From Candidatus Halarchaeoplasma halalkaliphilum (GTDB lineage: Archaea > Thermoplasmatota > Thermoplasmata > Halarchaeoplasmatales > Halarchaeoplasmataceae), in the NCBI GenBank assembly GCA_007133925.1, contig SLLU01000095.1:1-39143 (forward strand): a stretch of DNA of 39,143 bases, in the 5' to 3' direction. The notes under the pieces are model-generated. The model saw nothing but the letters and a program-made list of their open reading frames with translations. It made no database searches and was not told the DNA's origin. Made by a program: the position numbers and the translations under genes. Below, piece after piece: positions 25,627-32,814 of the stretch (position 1 is the first letter of the stretch; every line of letters begins with the position of its first letter).

Positions 25627-25662
25627 TTTTTTATCGTAAAGGGCCCGAGGGGGACTCGGGCC
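25627..25662 (+). terminator. Terminator region: T6 run and GC-rich hairpin
   Basis: TTTTTT at 25627-25632 follows the DUF63 stop by 16 bases and suits archaeal termination. Just beyond, GGCCCGAG (25642-25649) pairs perfectly with CTCGGGCC (25655-25662) around a GGGGA loop. The hairpin lies between convergent genes and may protect or end both transcripts. Confidence 0.6.
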
Positions 25663-25678
25663 GGTTAGAGGGCATCCC

Positions 25679-25912
25679 TTACCTCTTGAGGTATTCTTCT
25701 TTTATCGCCTTTGCATGAGCCATCTTTTGCTCCTGTTCGATTATCTTTTCGACTTTATCCGCAACGAGTTCGATACGGTAATACAGCATGTCCCTCACCG
25801 CAGTTCTGATGGCTTCTGATCGGCTGGGGAAATCATCCATCTCCACTAGAAAATCCACACTCTCAAGATGGCTTTTTGGCAATCTTATGGTGATTTTTTC
25901 TGTTTCTGACAT
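25679..25912 (-). CDS. Ribbon-helix-helix transcriptional regulator
   Basis: This 77-residue protein begins with 'EKITIRLPKSHLESVDFLVE', a beta strand with alternating residues that contacts DNA in MetJ/Arc/CopG dimers, followed by 'FPSRSEAIRTAVRDML', the helix-turn-helix part of the fold. The C-terminal third is a charged helix (about 50-75), perhaps a coiled coil. Similar RHH proteins are widespread in Euryarchaeota, some acting near cell-division genes; the target here is unknown. A TTAAAG box centred about 25 bases from the ATG suggests a leaderless mRNA. Possible binding sites lie in the adjacent intergenic region. Confidence 0.88.
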   Translation of the reverse strand: MSETEKITIRLPKSHLESVDFLVEMDDFPSRSEAIRTAVRDMLYYRIELVADKVEKIIEQEQKMAHAKAIKEEYLKR

Positions 25913-26012
25913 ATTTGATACCCCATTGTACCTTTAACGGACATCCTATAGCCGCCAATAGTATGACAGAAGGATGGGAGTATTTAAAAATTTCTATCAC
26001 TTTCCTGAAAAT

Positions 26013-26037
26013 TCGGTGCAGATAACACATCGGTGCA
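26013..26037 (+). repeat. Direct repeat TCGGTGCA (two copies, 17-bp period)
   Basis: TCGGTGCA occurs at 26013-26020 and 26030-26037 between the RHH gene and the DUF488 gene. Its position upstream of the DUF488 promoter box makes it a candidate regulator site. With two 8-bp copies, chance is not excluded. Confidence 0.4.
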
Positions 26038-26082
26038 AATTCATAGAAAATTATTTACACTATTCATGAAATACACGGGATA

Positions 26083-26529
26083 TTGAAGAAGATATACACT
26101 ATCGGATACGAAGGCAAGACACAGGAGGAATTTTTAAAGATTCTTTCCGAAAAGGGGATAAGACATCTTGCTGATGTTAGAACCTCTCCCAGCTCTAAAA
26201 GAAGTGAGTTCAGCGGAGATAACCTGAAAAAATATTTATTCACTAAGGGGATATTTTACAAGCACATGCCAGACCTGGGTGGACTTGAAACAGAGGATTA
26301 TTCCGAAACCATAAACAGTATTTCCTGGAAAAATGCATTCCAGGAGCTCGAAGTATTCGCCGATGAAGCCCCTACAGTCATGATGTGCATGGAAAAGGAA
26401 CCATCCCGATGCCATAGGCGATTCATATCTAATGAGCTGGAAAAGAACGGTTGGGACGTCATACATCTAGGCAGAGGCGGTAGTTGGAGAGAACGGACAC
26501 TGGACGATTTCACGGATTCAGCGGAATGA
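26083..26529 (+). CDS. DUF488 family protein
   Basis: The 148-residue product carries the family's N-terminal 'IYTIGYEGKTQEEFL', 'IRHLADVRTSP', 'FYKHMPDLGG', and C-terminal 'MCMEKEPSRCHRRFISNEL', whose Cys and CHR residues are conserved and may bind metal. No activity is established for the family. The only start that preserves the conserved first strand is TTG at 26083; the nearby ATG at 26066 is in another frame. There is no clear ribosome binding site, and an AT-rich box (26048-26057) lies about 30 bases upstream. The 3' end overlaps by 12 bases the end of the convergent pilin-like gene. Confidence 0.87.
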   Translation: MKKIYTIGYEGKTQEEFLKILSEKGIRHLADVRTSPSSKRSEFSGDNLKKYLFTKGIFYKHMPDLGGLETEDYSETINSISWKNAFQELEVFADEAPTVMMCMEKEPSRCHRRFISNELEKNGWDVIHLGRGGSWRERTLDDFTDSAE

Positions 26530-27021
26530 ACCTGGATCCACGTAGGTTGTGGATGGAGTTATGACCACCACGGCCCCCTCAGCCACAGTTATCTTGGTGA
26601 GGGCTAATTCATATTTGTTTCCACCACGCATGGTGAAGGTATTATTGCTTATTGATGTCATGCTCAGATCTTCCATGAATATGTGTGAGTCGTGTTTCCA
26701 CCATCCCATCTTGTACGTGATCGTAAGGCTTTGGTCTCCCACCGAGTCCCCGAATCGGACGTAGTCTACACTGGCCATTTGTCCCCCTCTGGTGTCGAAT
26801 TCCACTATGACCCTGGAAAGATCTCCCTGGTTCGAGACCCTTTTTGCCTCGAATAGAATACTTTGAATACTCTCTTCTATCCTCCGTTCCAATCGAATTC
26901 TTGAAATATCTCTGTACCCGTAAGCTGCGGTGGGTATGAGCATACCTAGTAGTGCGAACATCAAAAGCAATTTGAACGGCATCTCCATGATCCCCTTGCG
27001 GTCATTTCGTATACTCCTCAT
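26518..27021 (-). CDS. Prepilin-like small membrane-anchored protein (second of pair)
   Basis: The 167-residue protein starts with a short basic stretch ending 'DRKGIMEMPFKLLLMFALLGMLIP', followed by 'AAYGYRDISRIRLERRIEESIQSIL' and a beta-rich domain. This order (charged leader, Gly, Glu within a few residues, hydrophobic helix, amphipathic helix) resembles archaeal type IV pilin-like precursors cut by a class III signal peptidase, but the fit is imperfect. Its start codon overlaps the stop of a paralogous gene by one base, so the pair is coupled. Shared features with the upstream partner are the N-terminal plan and the 'VDYVRFG' / 'VEYVRCG' and 'YKMG' / 'YKMRG' strands. Function is not recognised. 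Confidence 0.75.
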   Translation of the reverse strand: MRSIRNDRKGIMEMPFKLLLMFALLGMLIPTAAYGYRDISRIRLERRIEESIQSILFEAKRVSNQGDLSRVIVEFDTRGGQMASVDYVRFGDSVGDQSLTITYKMGWWKHDSHIFMEDLSMTSISNNTFTMRGGNKYELALTKITVAEGAVVVITPSTTYVDPGSFR

Positions 27022-27485
27022 TAGACATCACCGATCCTGACTTCGATCAAATCTTTCATGGTATCCGATCGACTGAGCAGTATTACAGTTCCGTCCATAG
27101 GCAAGTCTATCTCAAAAAAACCTCCACCGGTCACGTTTGAAACCTTCAAACCCAATGGGTAGTAATTTTCATGGGAACCTCTCATCTTGTACCTTATATG
27201 CCATGGGTTCTCCCCTCCGCAGCGTACGTATTCCACTTCCGACAAAGCGGATATGGACAGTTTCACAGCCCTGATGTTCCCCTCCTCCAATCTATTCACT
27301 TCATGGGCCGCTCTTTTGAATTTCCCCAATTCGTCAAGGAGGATATCTTCCATACTCTGTCCCTTGTATCTAACGGACATCAAGTAAACCGAAGGGATGA
27401 CCATGGCCATTACCAGTGCCACAGCTATCAATTCAAGGGGTAACCCTATTATCTCACCCCTTTTATCCCTTCTAAGATATCTCAT
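27021..27485 (-). CDS. Prepilin-like small membrane-anchored protein (first of pair)
   Basis: The 154-residue product begins 'MRYLRRDKRGEIIGLPLELI' and continues into the hydrophobic helix 'AVALVMAMVIPSVYLMS', an amphipathic helix ('MEDILLDELGKFKRAAHEV') and a beta-rich domain with 'VEYVRCGGENPWHIRYKMRG'. The KRGE junction before the helix recalls archaeal class III (prepilin) signals. It is paralogous to the next gene. A TATTATAAC box centred 25 bases before the ATG predicts a leaderless bicistronic mRNA. Together with the secreted protein encoded upstream it may form part of a surface filament or secretion apparatus, but no assembly ATPase or pilus platform gene is in the window. Confidence 0.75.
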   Translation of the reverse strand: MRYLRRDKRGEIIGLPLELIAVALVMAMVIPSVYLMSVRYKGQSMEDILLDELGKFKRAAHEVNRLEEGNIRAVKLSISALSEVEYVRCGGENPWHIRYKMRGSHENYYPLGLKVSNVTGGGFFEIDLPMDGTVILLSRSDTMKDLIEVRIGDV

Positions 27486-27532
27486 ATCATGTCTAGATTT
27501 ACACCCTATTATAACATTTTCCGTCTTCCGGA

Positions 27533-28819
27533 TTACCTTTCTCTGAAGAGATAGGATGTTTCGAAATCCTCTTCGTAACCGGGAAGATTCTTTTTGGATT
27601 TTCTGGTTTTAATCGGATATACGATCACGACTGCCACGGACGAGATCAAAACTGCCAGTGTTATCGGCGAGGAGAATATCAATCCATGGAGCCAGTTCCT
27701 TGCGCTTATATCAATGTTGGAGTACATATTATCCATCTGAATCACTTCGGATGCATGGACCACTTCACCATAGTTATCGTTCCTTTCTTCTACCGAATCG
27801 AATGGGGTAACGTAAAACTGATCCAACAGGCAATCCCCATCCAAAGAAAAAGTTCTGGTCTCATCCGATACATGGCTGTTCATTGTTACATAAGTCGTTG
27901 TAAATTCGTGTAAACTAAGGTTACTTCCATCTATTGATGCAGGCTTTGATAGGTCTTCCATGGATATATCGATCTCTATTGCTTTAGAGTTGTTCCCTAA
28001 TTGTTCGTGATTGCTTTCGTATCCCACATATATCATAAACCGGTTCACACTAACACGAACATCCTCTAGATGATATTTTAGATTATTAACGGAGAAATCG
28101 ATCTTGTCACCGATTCTTGACTCCTCGATGGCGTTTGTGGTACCTATGTATGGTTCAGAACCGTCCCATATATGGTGAGCTGTCATGGGTGAACCGAGGG
28201 ACCTACCATCCAAGAATATATCACCACTCACATGACTGGTGGTTTTCATCTCCAATTCCATCATTACCCTTACGCTAAAATCCATGTAGTAATCCCTTTC
28301 TCCCATGGTATAATCATGGGTCCATTCTCCCAGTAAGATCTCCTCTGTTTGGGCGACCTGTATCTTATCTTCTCCCATGGTCACATCGAATTCCAGCAGG
28401 GTGGTTTTTGGTATGGAATAACTACCCTGGTAATTGTTATCATTACCGTCTATCCACATATCACACACAAGGTTTCCATCCATGGAGAACCAAAGCAAAC
28501 CATCTTTTCCTTGGGCATCGACCAACACGAAAAAATCTTCTCCGGGGTGGACCTGTTCCGGAACGGTATAAGATACTTCCACGGGTAGTTCCACACCCGC
28601 ACTGATACCTATGTCCCCCTCTATAGCCATGATAGGTGAAGTGGAGGAAAAGTCCATATGAACGCTACCGGAATGTTCGAAATTAATGGATTGGGATCCT
28701 AGTTTGATATTATCATCTTCCGCCCTGCTGTTGAATGGTATGTTTATCACTGTTAAACAGAGTAAAAGCATCACAAAGACTACAACCAAACGCTTATTCA
28801 AATGGTTTTTCCAAAGCAT
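27533..28819 (-). CDS. Surface protein with signal peptide and C-terminal membrane anchor
   Basis: The 428-residue product has a signal peptide ('KRLVVVFVMLLLCLTVINI' then 'NSRA'), a long beta-rich ectodomain, one membrane helix near residues 390-413 ('GLIFSSPITLAVLISSVAVVIVYP') and a short basic then acidic cytoplasmic tail. I recognise no domain; stretches such as 'YTVPEQVHPGEDFFVLVDAQG' look like immunoglobulin-fold strands. A GTG nine bases upstream is in frame, but the ATG gives a conventional signal peptide. It lies 47 bases upstream of the pilin-like pair on the same strand, though that pair has its own TATA box. Confidence 0.82.
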   Translation of the reverse strand: MLWKNHLNKRLVVVFVMLLLCLTVINIPFNSRAEDDNIKLGSQSINFEHSGSVHMDFSSTSPIMAIEGDIGISAGVELPVEVSYTVPEQVHPGEDFFVLVDAQGKDGLLWFSMDGNLVCDMWIDGNDNNYQGSYSIPKTTLLEFDVTMGEDKIQVAQTEEILLGEWTHDYTMGERDYYMDFSVRVMMELEMKTTSHVSGDIFLDGRSLGSPMTAHHIWDGSEPYIGTTNAIEESRIGDKIDFSVNNLKYHLEDVRVSVNRFMIYVGYESNHEQLGNNSKAIEIDISMEDLSKPASIDGSNLSLHEFTTTYVTMNSHVSDETRTFSLDGDCLLDQFYVTPFDSVEERNDNYGEVVHASEVIQMDNMYSNIDISARNWLHGLIFSSPITLAVLISSVAVVIVYPIKTRKSKKNLPGYEEDFETSYLFRER

Positions 28820-28911
28820 GTCTATCACGTCTTACTATAATCAAAACTTCCCAACGAGTATTTAACTATATCTGTAACATGTTGGTGATATCCATGCATT
28901 TTCGATAGAAC

Positions 28912-29343
28912 TCAATGGAAGGAACAATTATCCTTGTCACACGATGGAATATCCCTCCCATGGGGGCATTTGTTAGGCGCACCGAGACGACGACACATCT
29001 CATCAATCATCTCTTTGCTGAATATATGCTCCATCTTGCATGCCTTCTCATGCATCTCGTCTTTATCCAAGGAAAAATATTCCTCAAGAAAAACCTCCAG
29101 GACCCGGTGTTTCCTCACCACGTTCATACCCATTTCAAGACCCTTTTCTGTAAGTGTAATCCCGTAATAGGGTTCGTAATTGATGAGCGCCTCTTGTTCA
29201 AGGGTAGGAAGGACCTCCGTGACCGACGGGGGTGAGATCCCCATCTTGGCAGCGATCTCTCCAGTTTTCACTTTTTTTTCCTGGGAACCGTCAGCCAGTT
29301 TGTAGATGGCCTCCATGTATTCTTCCATGGTTTCAAGGTTCAT
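28912..29343 (-). CDS. DtxR/MntR-family metal-dependent repressor
   Basis: The 143-residue protein has an N-terminal winged helix ('TGEIAAKMGISPPSVTEVL', 'YEPYYGITLTEKG') and the dimerisation/metal domain 'VRKHRVLEVFLEEYF', 'EMHEKACKMEHIFS' and 'CPHGRDIP', whose Cys, His and Glu residues bind Fe(II) or Mn(II). The SH3-like third domain of DtxR is absent, as in MntR-type members. The C-terminus adds three more Cys/His residues ('SCDKDNCSFH'), which could bind metal. Regulation of iron or manganese transport is expected, but no transporter gene lies nearby. The box ATTATAAAA is 25 bases upstream, so the mRNA is probably leaderless. Confidence 0.92.
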   Translation of the reverse strand: MNLETMEEYMEAIYKLADGSQEKKVKTGEIAAKMGISPPSVTEVLPTLEQEALINYEPYYGITLTEKGLEMGMNVVRKHRVLEVFLEEYFSLDKDEMHEKACKMEHIFSKEMIDEMCRRLGAPNKCPHGRDIPSCDKDNCSFH

Positions 29344-29361
29344 GTGTCATCAACATTACTG

Positions 29362-29414
29362 ATATTATAAAACGTTTTGCCACACCTAAAAATCCAGGGT
29401 GTATTCTTATATAC
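29362..29414. promoter_or_regulatory. Divergent promoters for the DtxR gene and the adenylate kinase-like gene
   Basis: TTTTATAATAT (minus strand, 29362-29372) lies 25 bases from the DtxR-family ATG. CTTATATAC (plus strand, 29406-29414) is centred exactly 25 bases from the kinase ATG. Both predict leaderless mRNAs. I see no clear palindromic metal-repressor box between them. Confidence 0.55.
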
Positions 29415-29434
29415 CTGAAGTCCTTCGGATAACG

Positions 29435-30235
29435 ATGAAGATGTTTGAAAATATCCCCAAAGAACTAACAAATGTGGTTGTCACCGGAAAGAGCGGTGCA
29501 GGTAAACAACCTAGGATAGACGTGCTGGTAAGCGAATTTCAACTGGAGCAATTATCCACCGGAAACATATTCCGTACCTATCTGGGCAAGTTCAATGAGT
29601 TCGGGTACGATGATGATCTGGGTATATTCTGGGATGAAGAAGAGGACAGTTTCGTATCTGACGATGAGATATCCAAAATACTCGAGACTACCGATCCTGA
29701 TATCATACTGGGCATGAAAGCTAAGTACTTTGTTGACAGGGGTCTTTTTGTACCGGATTACATAACAAACGAACTTTTCAAAGGGTTTTTTTCCCAAAGA
29801 AATTTCAGAGGACAGGTGTTGGATGGTTACCCCAGAACCCTATCTCAGGCGAAATTTCTACTTGAATTACTGGAAGAGAACAAATCCGACATTGATTTTA
29901 TCCTGTGGGTTGAAAACGAGGACAATATGATTATAGAAAGAACCATCAACCGAAGGATATGCCCCGAATGCGGCAAGGTATATCATTTGATCTACGCACC
30001 CCCTAACGACGGTAAATGCAAAGTATGTGATACCGAAGTGATCCAGCGTTCCGACGACACTGAGGAGAAAATACGCTCTCGGTTGAAGGAATTCAGTGAA
30101 AAAGTTATTCCAGCTATGGAATTCATGGAAGAACAGGGTGTGAGCATAGCAAAAGTCCCAGGTCACTTGGAGGAATTTACACCAGAAAACGTTAGAAAAA
30201 GTGTGCTTGGTGCGATCAACGAAATTTACAAGTAG
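29435..30235 (+). CDS. Adenylate kinase-like nucleoside monophosphate kinase with variant P-loop
   Basis: The 266-residue protein has an adenylate kinase plan: P-loop 'VTGKSGAGKQPRIDVL', NMP-binding 'LEQLSTGNIFRTYLG', 'VDRGLFVPDYIT', 'GQVLDGYPRTLSQA', and a zinc-type LID with CPEC and CKVC pairs, then 'EKIRSRLKEF'. Two features are unusual. The residue after the P-loop lysine is Gln instead of Gly, Thr or Ser, and 'PR' follows. About 35 mostly acidic residues are inserted in the NMP-binding domain ('DDDLGIFWDEEEDSF'). It probably phosphorylates AMP or another NMP, but a changed substrate is possible. A longer frame from GTG 29399 was rejected because the TATA box lies inside it. Confidence 0.87.
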   Translation: MKMFENIPKELTNVVVTGKSGAGKQPRIDVLVSEFQLEQLSTGNIFRTYLGKFNEFGYDDDLGIFWDEEEDSFVSDDEISKILETTDPDIILGMKAKYFVDRGLFVPDYITNELFKGFFSQRNFRGQVLDGYPRTLSQAKFLLELLEENKSDIDFILWVENEDNMIIERTINRRICPECGKVYHLIYAPPNDGKCKVCDTEVIQRSDDTEEKIRSRLKEFSEKVIPAMEFMEEQGVSIAKVPGHLEEFTPENVRKSVLGAINEIYK

Positions 30236-30367
30236 ATCATCCACTCCATAGGAGCAACCAAAAACAGACGAGTTCCCTGTATAAGTCACTTAGACCTATC
30301 TACCTTAGTTTCCACACTCAGTCTTTATGGACCAGTACTACAAAGGAGTTTGGAATTCTAGCGACAA
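30236..30367. other. Intergenic stretch with no recognised feature
   Basis: This region lies between the adenylate kinase-like gene and the glycosyltransferase promoter. I find no RNA gene, repeat or convincing small ORF; one 35-codon frame from 30329 runs into the glycosyltransferase gene and looks fortuitous. Confidence 0.5.
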
Positions 30368-30375
30368 TTATAAAT
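30368..30375 (+). promoter_or_regulatory. TATA box of the glycosyltransferase gene
   Basis: TTATAAAT is centred 26 bases before the ATG at 30398 and overlaps an earlier in-frame ATG at 30374, which therefore cannot be in the transcript. Confidence 0.6.
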
Positions 30376-30397
30376 GTGTAATGGTAATCCTATCTCT

Positions 30398-31705
30398 ATG
30401 GCCTCTAAGGATTCTCACAACAATAAACCGCTAATCGGTTTTTTACCGTGTTTCTACAGTATAGGTGAAACCATACCTGTGGTAAAGATGGCACAGGAGT
30501 ACATAAAGATGGGGGGCTCTGCCATATTCTTCAGTCATGGTGGAAAATACGAATATCTGGCGGAGGAATTGGGTTGTGACATCATCCGGCTCAACAATAT
30601 TTGGGACGGTTCCAAGGACAGCGAAGAGGAGTTCTTCAAAAGAGGAGGAAAGCTACATGAGTTGGTCAACACACTTTACACCCCTGATAACATAGATGCA
30701 TGTGCAACTGATGAGATAGACGCCTTTCGCAAAACGGGAATACGTATGATAGTCTGCTCTTTCAACCTAAGCGCGAGTATATCCGCTCCGGTGGTTGGTA
30801 TACCGGTGGTGGCGGTGGTTTCGGGTGTTGCTACTCCCCCTTATTATGAGAGATGGGCTACGTTTCCAGATACCTTCGACAATCTGTTCTTTAGGATCTT
30901 CCCGTCATCGTTGAAAGACAGGTTCGCTAAGTGGTTTTTAGTGCGTACTAAGCTGGGTGTCAGGGCATTCAACAAAGTTGCAACAAAGTACGGTGTGGAG
31001 AAGTTCAAGACATATAATGATATTTACTGTGGTGATCATACCCTTGTGGGTGACGATATGGACTATCTGCAAGTGGCACCTTCCGAGCAGATACCAAAAG
31101 AAAATTTCATCGGCCCCATCATATACGGGGAGCCTTACAAGTTCAACCCGGATAGGGTCGATAAGGATATTCTCGAACACATAAAGCGTCCAGGAAGAAC
31201 CATAGTGATCGCCATGGGAAGCACCGGCGATAAGAAGATGTTTCTGGACATAGTAAATGCCATGAACGGAACCAGATACAATGTTATCATAGTTTATAGT
31301 AATGTCCTCAAGGAGAACGAACTACCCAAGGTTAATGAAAACATATTGTTCAAAAATTTTATCGCATTGACCGACGTGACCAAAATGACCGATCTTGCCA
31401 TCACCCACGGTGGTCGCGGGACCACCTACACCGTGGCATATTCAGGGAAACCTGCGGTTTGCATTCCCATGTTCTTCGAACATCAATACAACATCCAGAT
31501 CCTGCAAAGGTACGGCTCTGCAATAATGTTGTCCAAAACACGTTTCTCCACGAAAAAAATGCTCATGAGCATAGAAAACATATTCCAGAACTATGAAACA
31601 TATCTGAATAACGCAAAGAAGGTTGAGAAAAAACTGCCTAAATACGGGTGCGAAAAAAACGGTGCTGAGAGGCTGGTCGAACTCGTTCAGGAACCCAAGA
31701 GATAG
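30398..31705 (+). CDS. GT1-type (UDP-glucuronosyl/MGT-like) glycosyltransferase
   Basis: This 435-residue protein has the GT-B plan of the GT1 family. The N-terminal acceptor domain contains 'IGFLPCFYSIGETIPVVKMAQEY' and 'GGSAIFFSHGGKYEYLAEELG'. The C-terminal nucleotide-sugar domain contains 'VIAMGSTGDKKMF' and the donor-binding signature 'THGGRGTTYTVAYSGKPAVC' followed by 'PMFFEHQYNIQ'. It lacks membrane helices and likely acts at the cytoplasmic face on a lipid or glycan acceptor, using a UDP- or dTDP-sugar. It converges on a sulfotransferase gene with a ten-base gap. The pairing with glmU/glmS elsewhere in the window suggests, but does not prove, a place in envelope glycan assembly. Confidence 0.9.
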   Translation: MASKDSHNNKPLIGFLPCFYSIGETIPVVKMAQEYIKMGGSAIFFSHGGKYEYLAEELGCDIIRLNNIWDGSKDSEEEFFKRGGKLHELVNTLYTPDNIDACATDEIDAFRKTGIRMIVCSFNLSASISAPVVGIPVVAVVSGVATPPYYERWATFPDTFDNLFFRIFPSSLKDRFAKWFLVRTKLGVRAFNKVATKYGVEKFKTYNDIYCGDHTLVGDDMDYLQVAPSEQIPKENFIGPIIYGEPYKFNPDRVDKDILEHIKRPGRTIVIAMGSTGDKKMFLDIVNAMNGTRYNVIIVYSNVLKENELPKVNENILFKNFIALTDVTKMTDLAITHGGRGTTYTVAYSGKPAVCIPMFFEHQYNIQILQRYGSAIMLSKTRFSTKKMLMSIENIFQNYETYLNNAKKVEKKLPKYGCEKNGAERLVELVQEPKR

Positions 31706-31715
31706 CTCTCATATC

Positions 31716-32681
31716 TCATTTGTATCCGAAGAATTTCGAATAGTGGGCCATCTTTTTTTCTATATACTTCTGCATCTTTTTCACAGCCGGTTCCCTGGGC
31801 GTTTCTCTGGGGCTGATGTAAGTAGTGAAGTCTATGTATTCGTCCGGCTCGGTATCCAGAAATTCCAGTATCCCTTCGATCACTCCCTGGGGATCTTCAC
31901 AAAGCTCCTCGTATTTTACGCACATGTAATCCTCTTTGGGAACTGTTTTTATCTGCTCGATGAACCGGGTGGTCAGTTTGCTCCATATCCGGGTCACTGA
32001 GTATAATGGCAAAGTGGGGAAACGTCTGTAAAGGAAACGTATCAACCAAAGTCTGAACGGGTTGGAGTATAGGTTCTGGTAGTGTTTATTTATAAACAGG
32101 GAGTAGGGCTGCTTGTTGACCATGAGGTAACGTATGGCCCTGTGGGTGGAATCCAGTATCTCGATGGGCTCCCGGGAAATGAAGACAAATTTAGAATTCG
32201 GTATCTGTTCCTTTATATATCCCACACTTTGAAAATCAAAGGGATTCTTTAACAATAAAGGTTTGTTCTCTTTGGATATGTATTGAACCTTTTTTGCCAT
32301 CTCCTTGAACTTGTGTACATTTTTTGGCTTGATGTAAAAATTTTGTACTCTGTCGCCCAGGACAAATCCATATTCTTCGGGAAAGTCCGCAGTGATGCTC
32401 AAACGATCTATGCCCCTGTCCGTCAAGCCAACTTCCATGAATTCATGGTTCAGACCATCCTTTGCTTTGTTTTCAAGGCCCTTTATGTGATTGGACAGTA
32501 TCTCATCGTATCTGATTATATGGTAAGCCGTGACCGCGTTGAAGCATCCTGTTTCGTAAAGGATCTTGTAGAGTATGCTTGTTCCCGATCTGGGTAATCC
32601 CAGTATGAAGATAGGTTCGTACTTAACATTTTCAATTTTTTTCAGATACTTCTGATCCGGCTTCGTCTCTTCCTTCATCAT
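31716..32681 (-). CDS. PAPS-dependent sulfotransferase family protein
   Basis: The protein of about 321 residues has the 5'-phosphosulfate loop 'ILGLPRSGTSILYKIL' near its N-terminus, the 3'-phosphate region 'FVFISREPIEILDSTHRAIR', and a middle section 'SKENKPLLLKNPFDF' typical of glycan-type sulfotransferases. It transfers sulfate from PAPS to a hydroxyl or amine; carbohydrate acceptors are usual for this group. The longest frame starts with TTG at 32699. ATG codons at 32681 and 32678 follow AGGTGG and are preferred. Its 3' end faces that of the glycosyltransferase gene. No PAPS synthesis genes are in view. Confidence 0.9.
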   Translation of the reverse strand: MMKEETKPDQKYLKKIENVKYEPIFILGLPRSGTSILYKILYETGCFNAVTAYHIIRYDEILSNHIKGLENKAKDGLNHEFMEVGLTDRGIDRLSITADFPEEYGFVLGDRVQNFYIKPKNVHKFKEMAKKVQYISKENKPLLLKNPFDFQSVGYIKEQIPNSKFVFISREPIEILDSTHRAIRYLMVNKQPYSLFINKHYQNLYSNPFRLWLIRFLYRRFPTLPLYSVTRIWSKLTTRFIEQIKTVPKEDYMCVKYEELCEDPQGVIEGILEFLDTEPDEYIDFTTYISPRETPREPAVKKMQKYIEKKMAHYSKFFGYK

Positions 32682-32814
32682 ACCACCTGTGTGTACCAAA
32701 ATCTTGTTTTCCCCGATAGTTCAATCAATGGTTAGTTCCTCTTGGGTTCTTGAGTAATTCAACTACCGTTATATTAGCTTTACTGGAGTTTTTCATATGT
32801 GTTGGCATTCCCGT

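Noticed and set aside
29399..29434. GTG start for the adenylate kinase-like gene
   Set aside because: The TATA box lies inside this extension, so it would not be transcribed as coding sequence.
30374..30397. Upstream ATG for the glycosyltransferase gene
   Set aside because: It overlaps the TATA box; the ATG at 30398 is 26 bases downstream and begins a better N-terminus.
30329..30436. 35-codon plus-strand frame before the glycosyltransferase
   Set aside because: It overlaps the TATA box and the real gene in another frame and shows no recognisable sequence.
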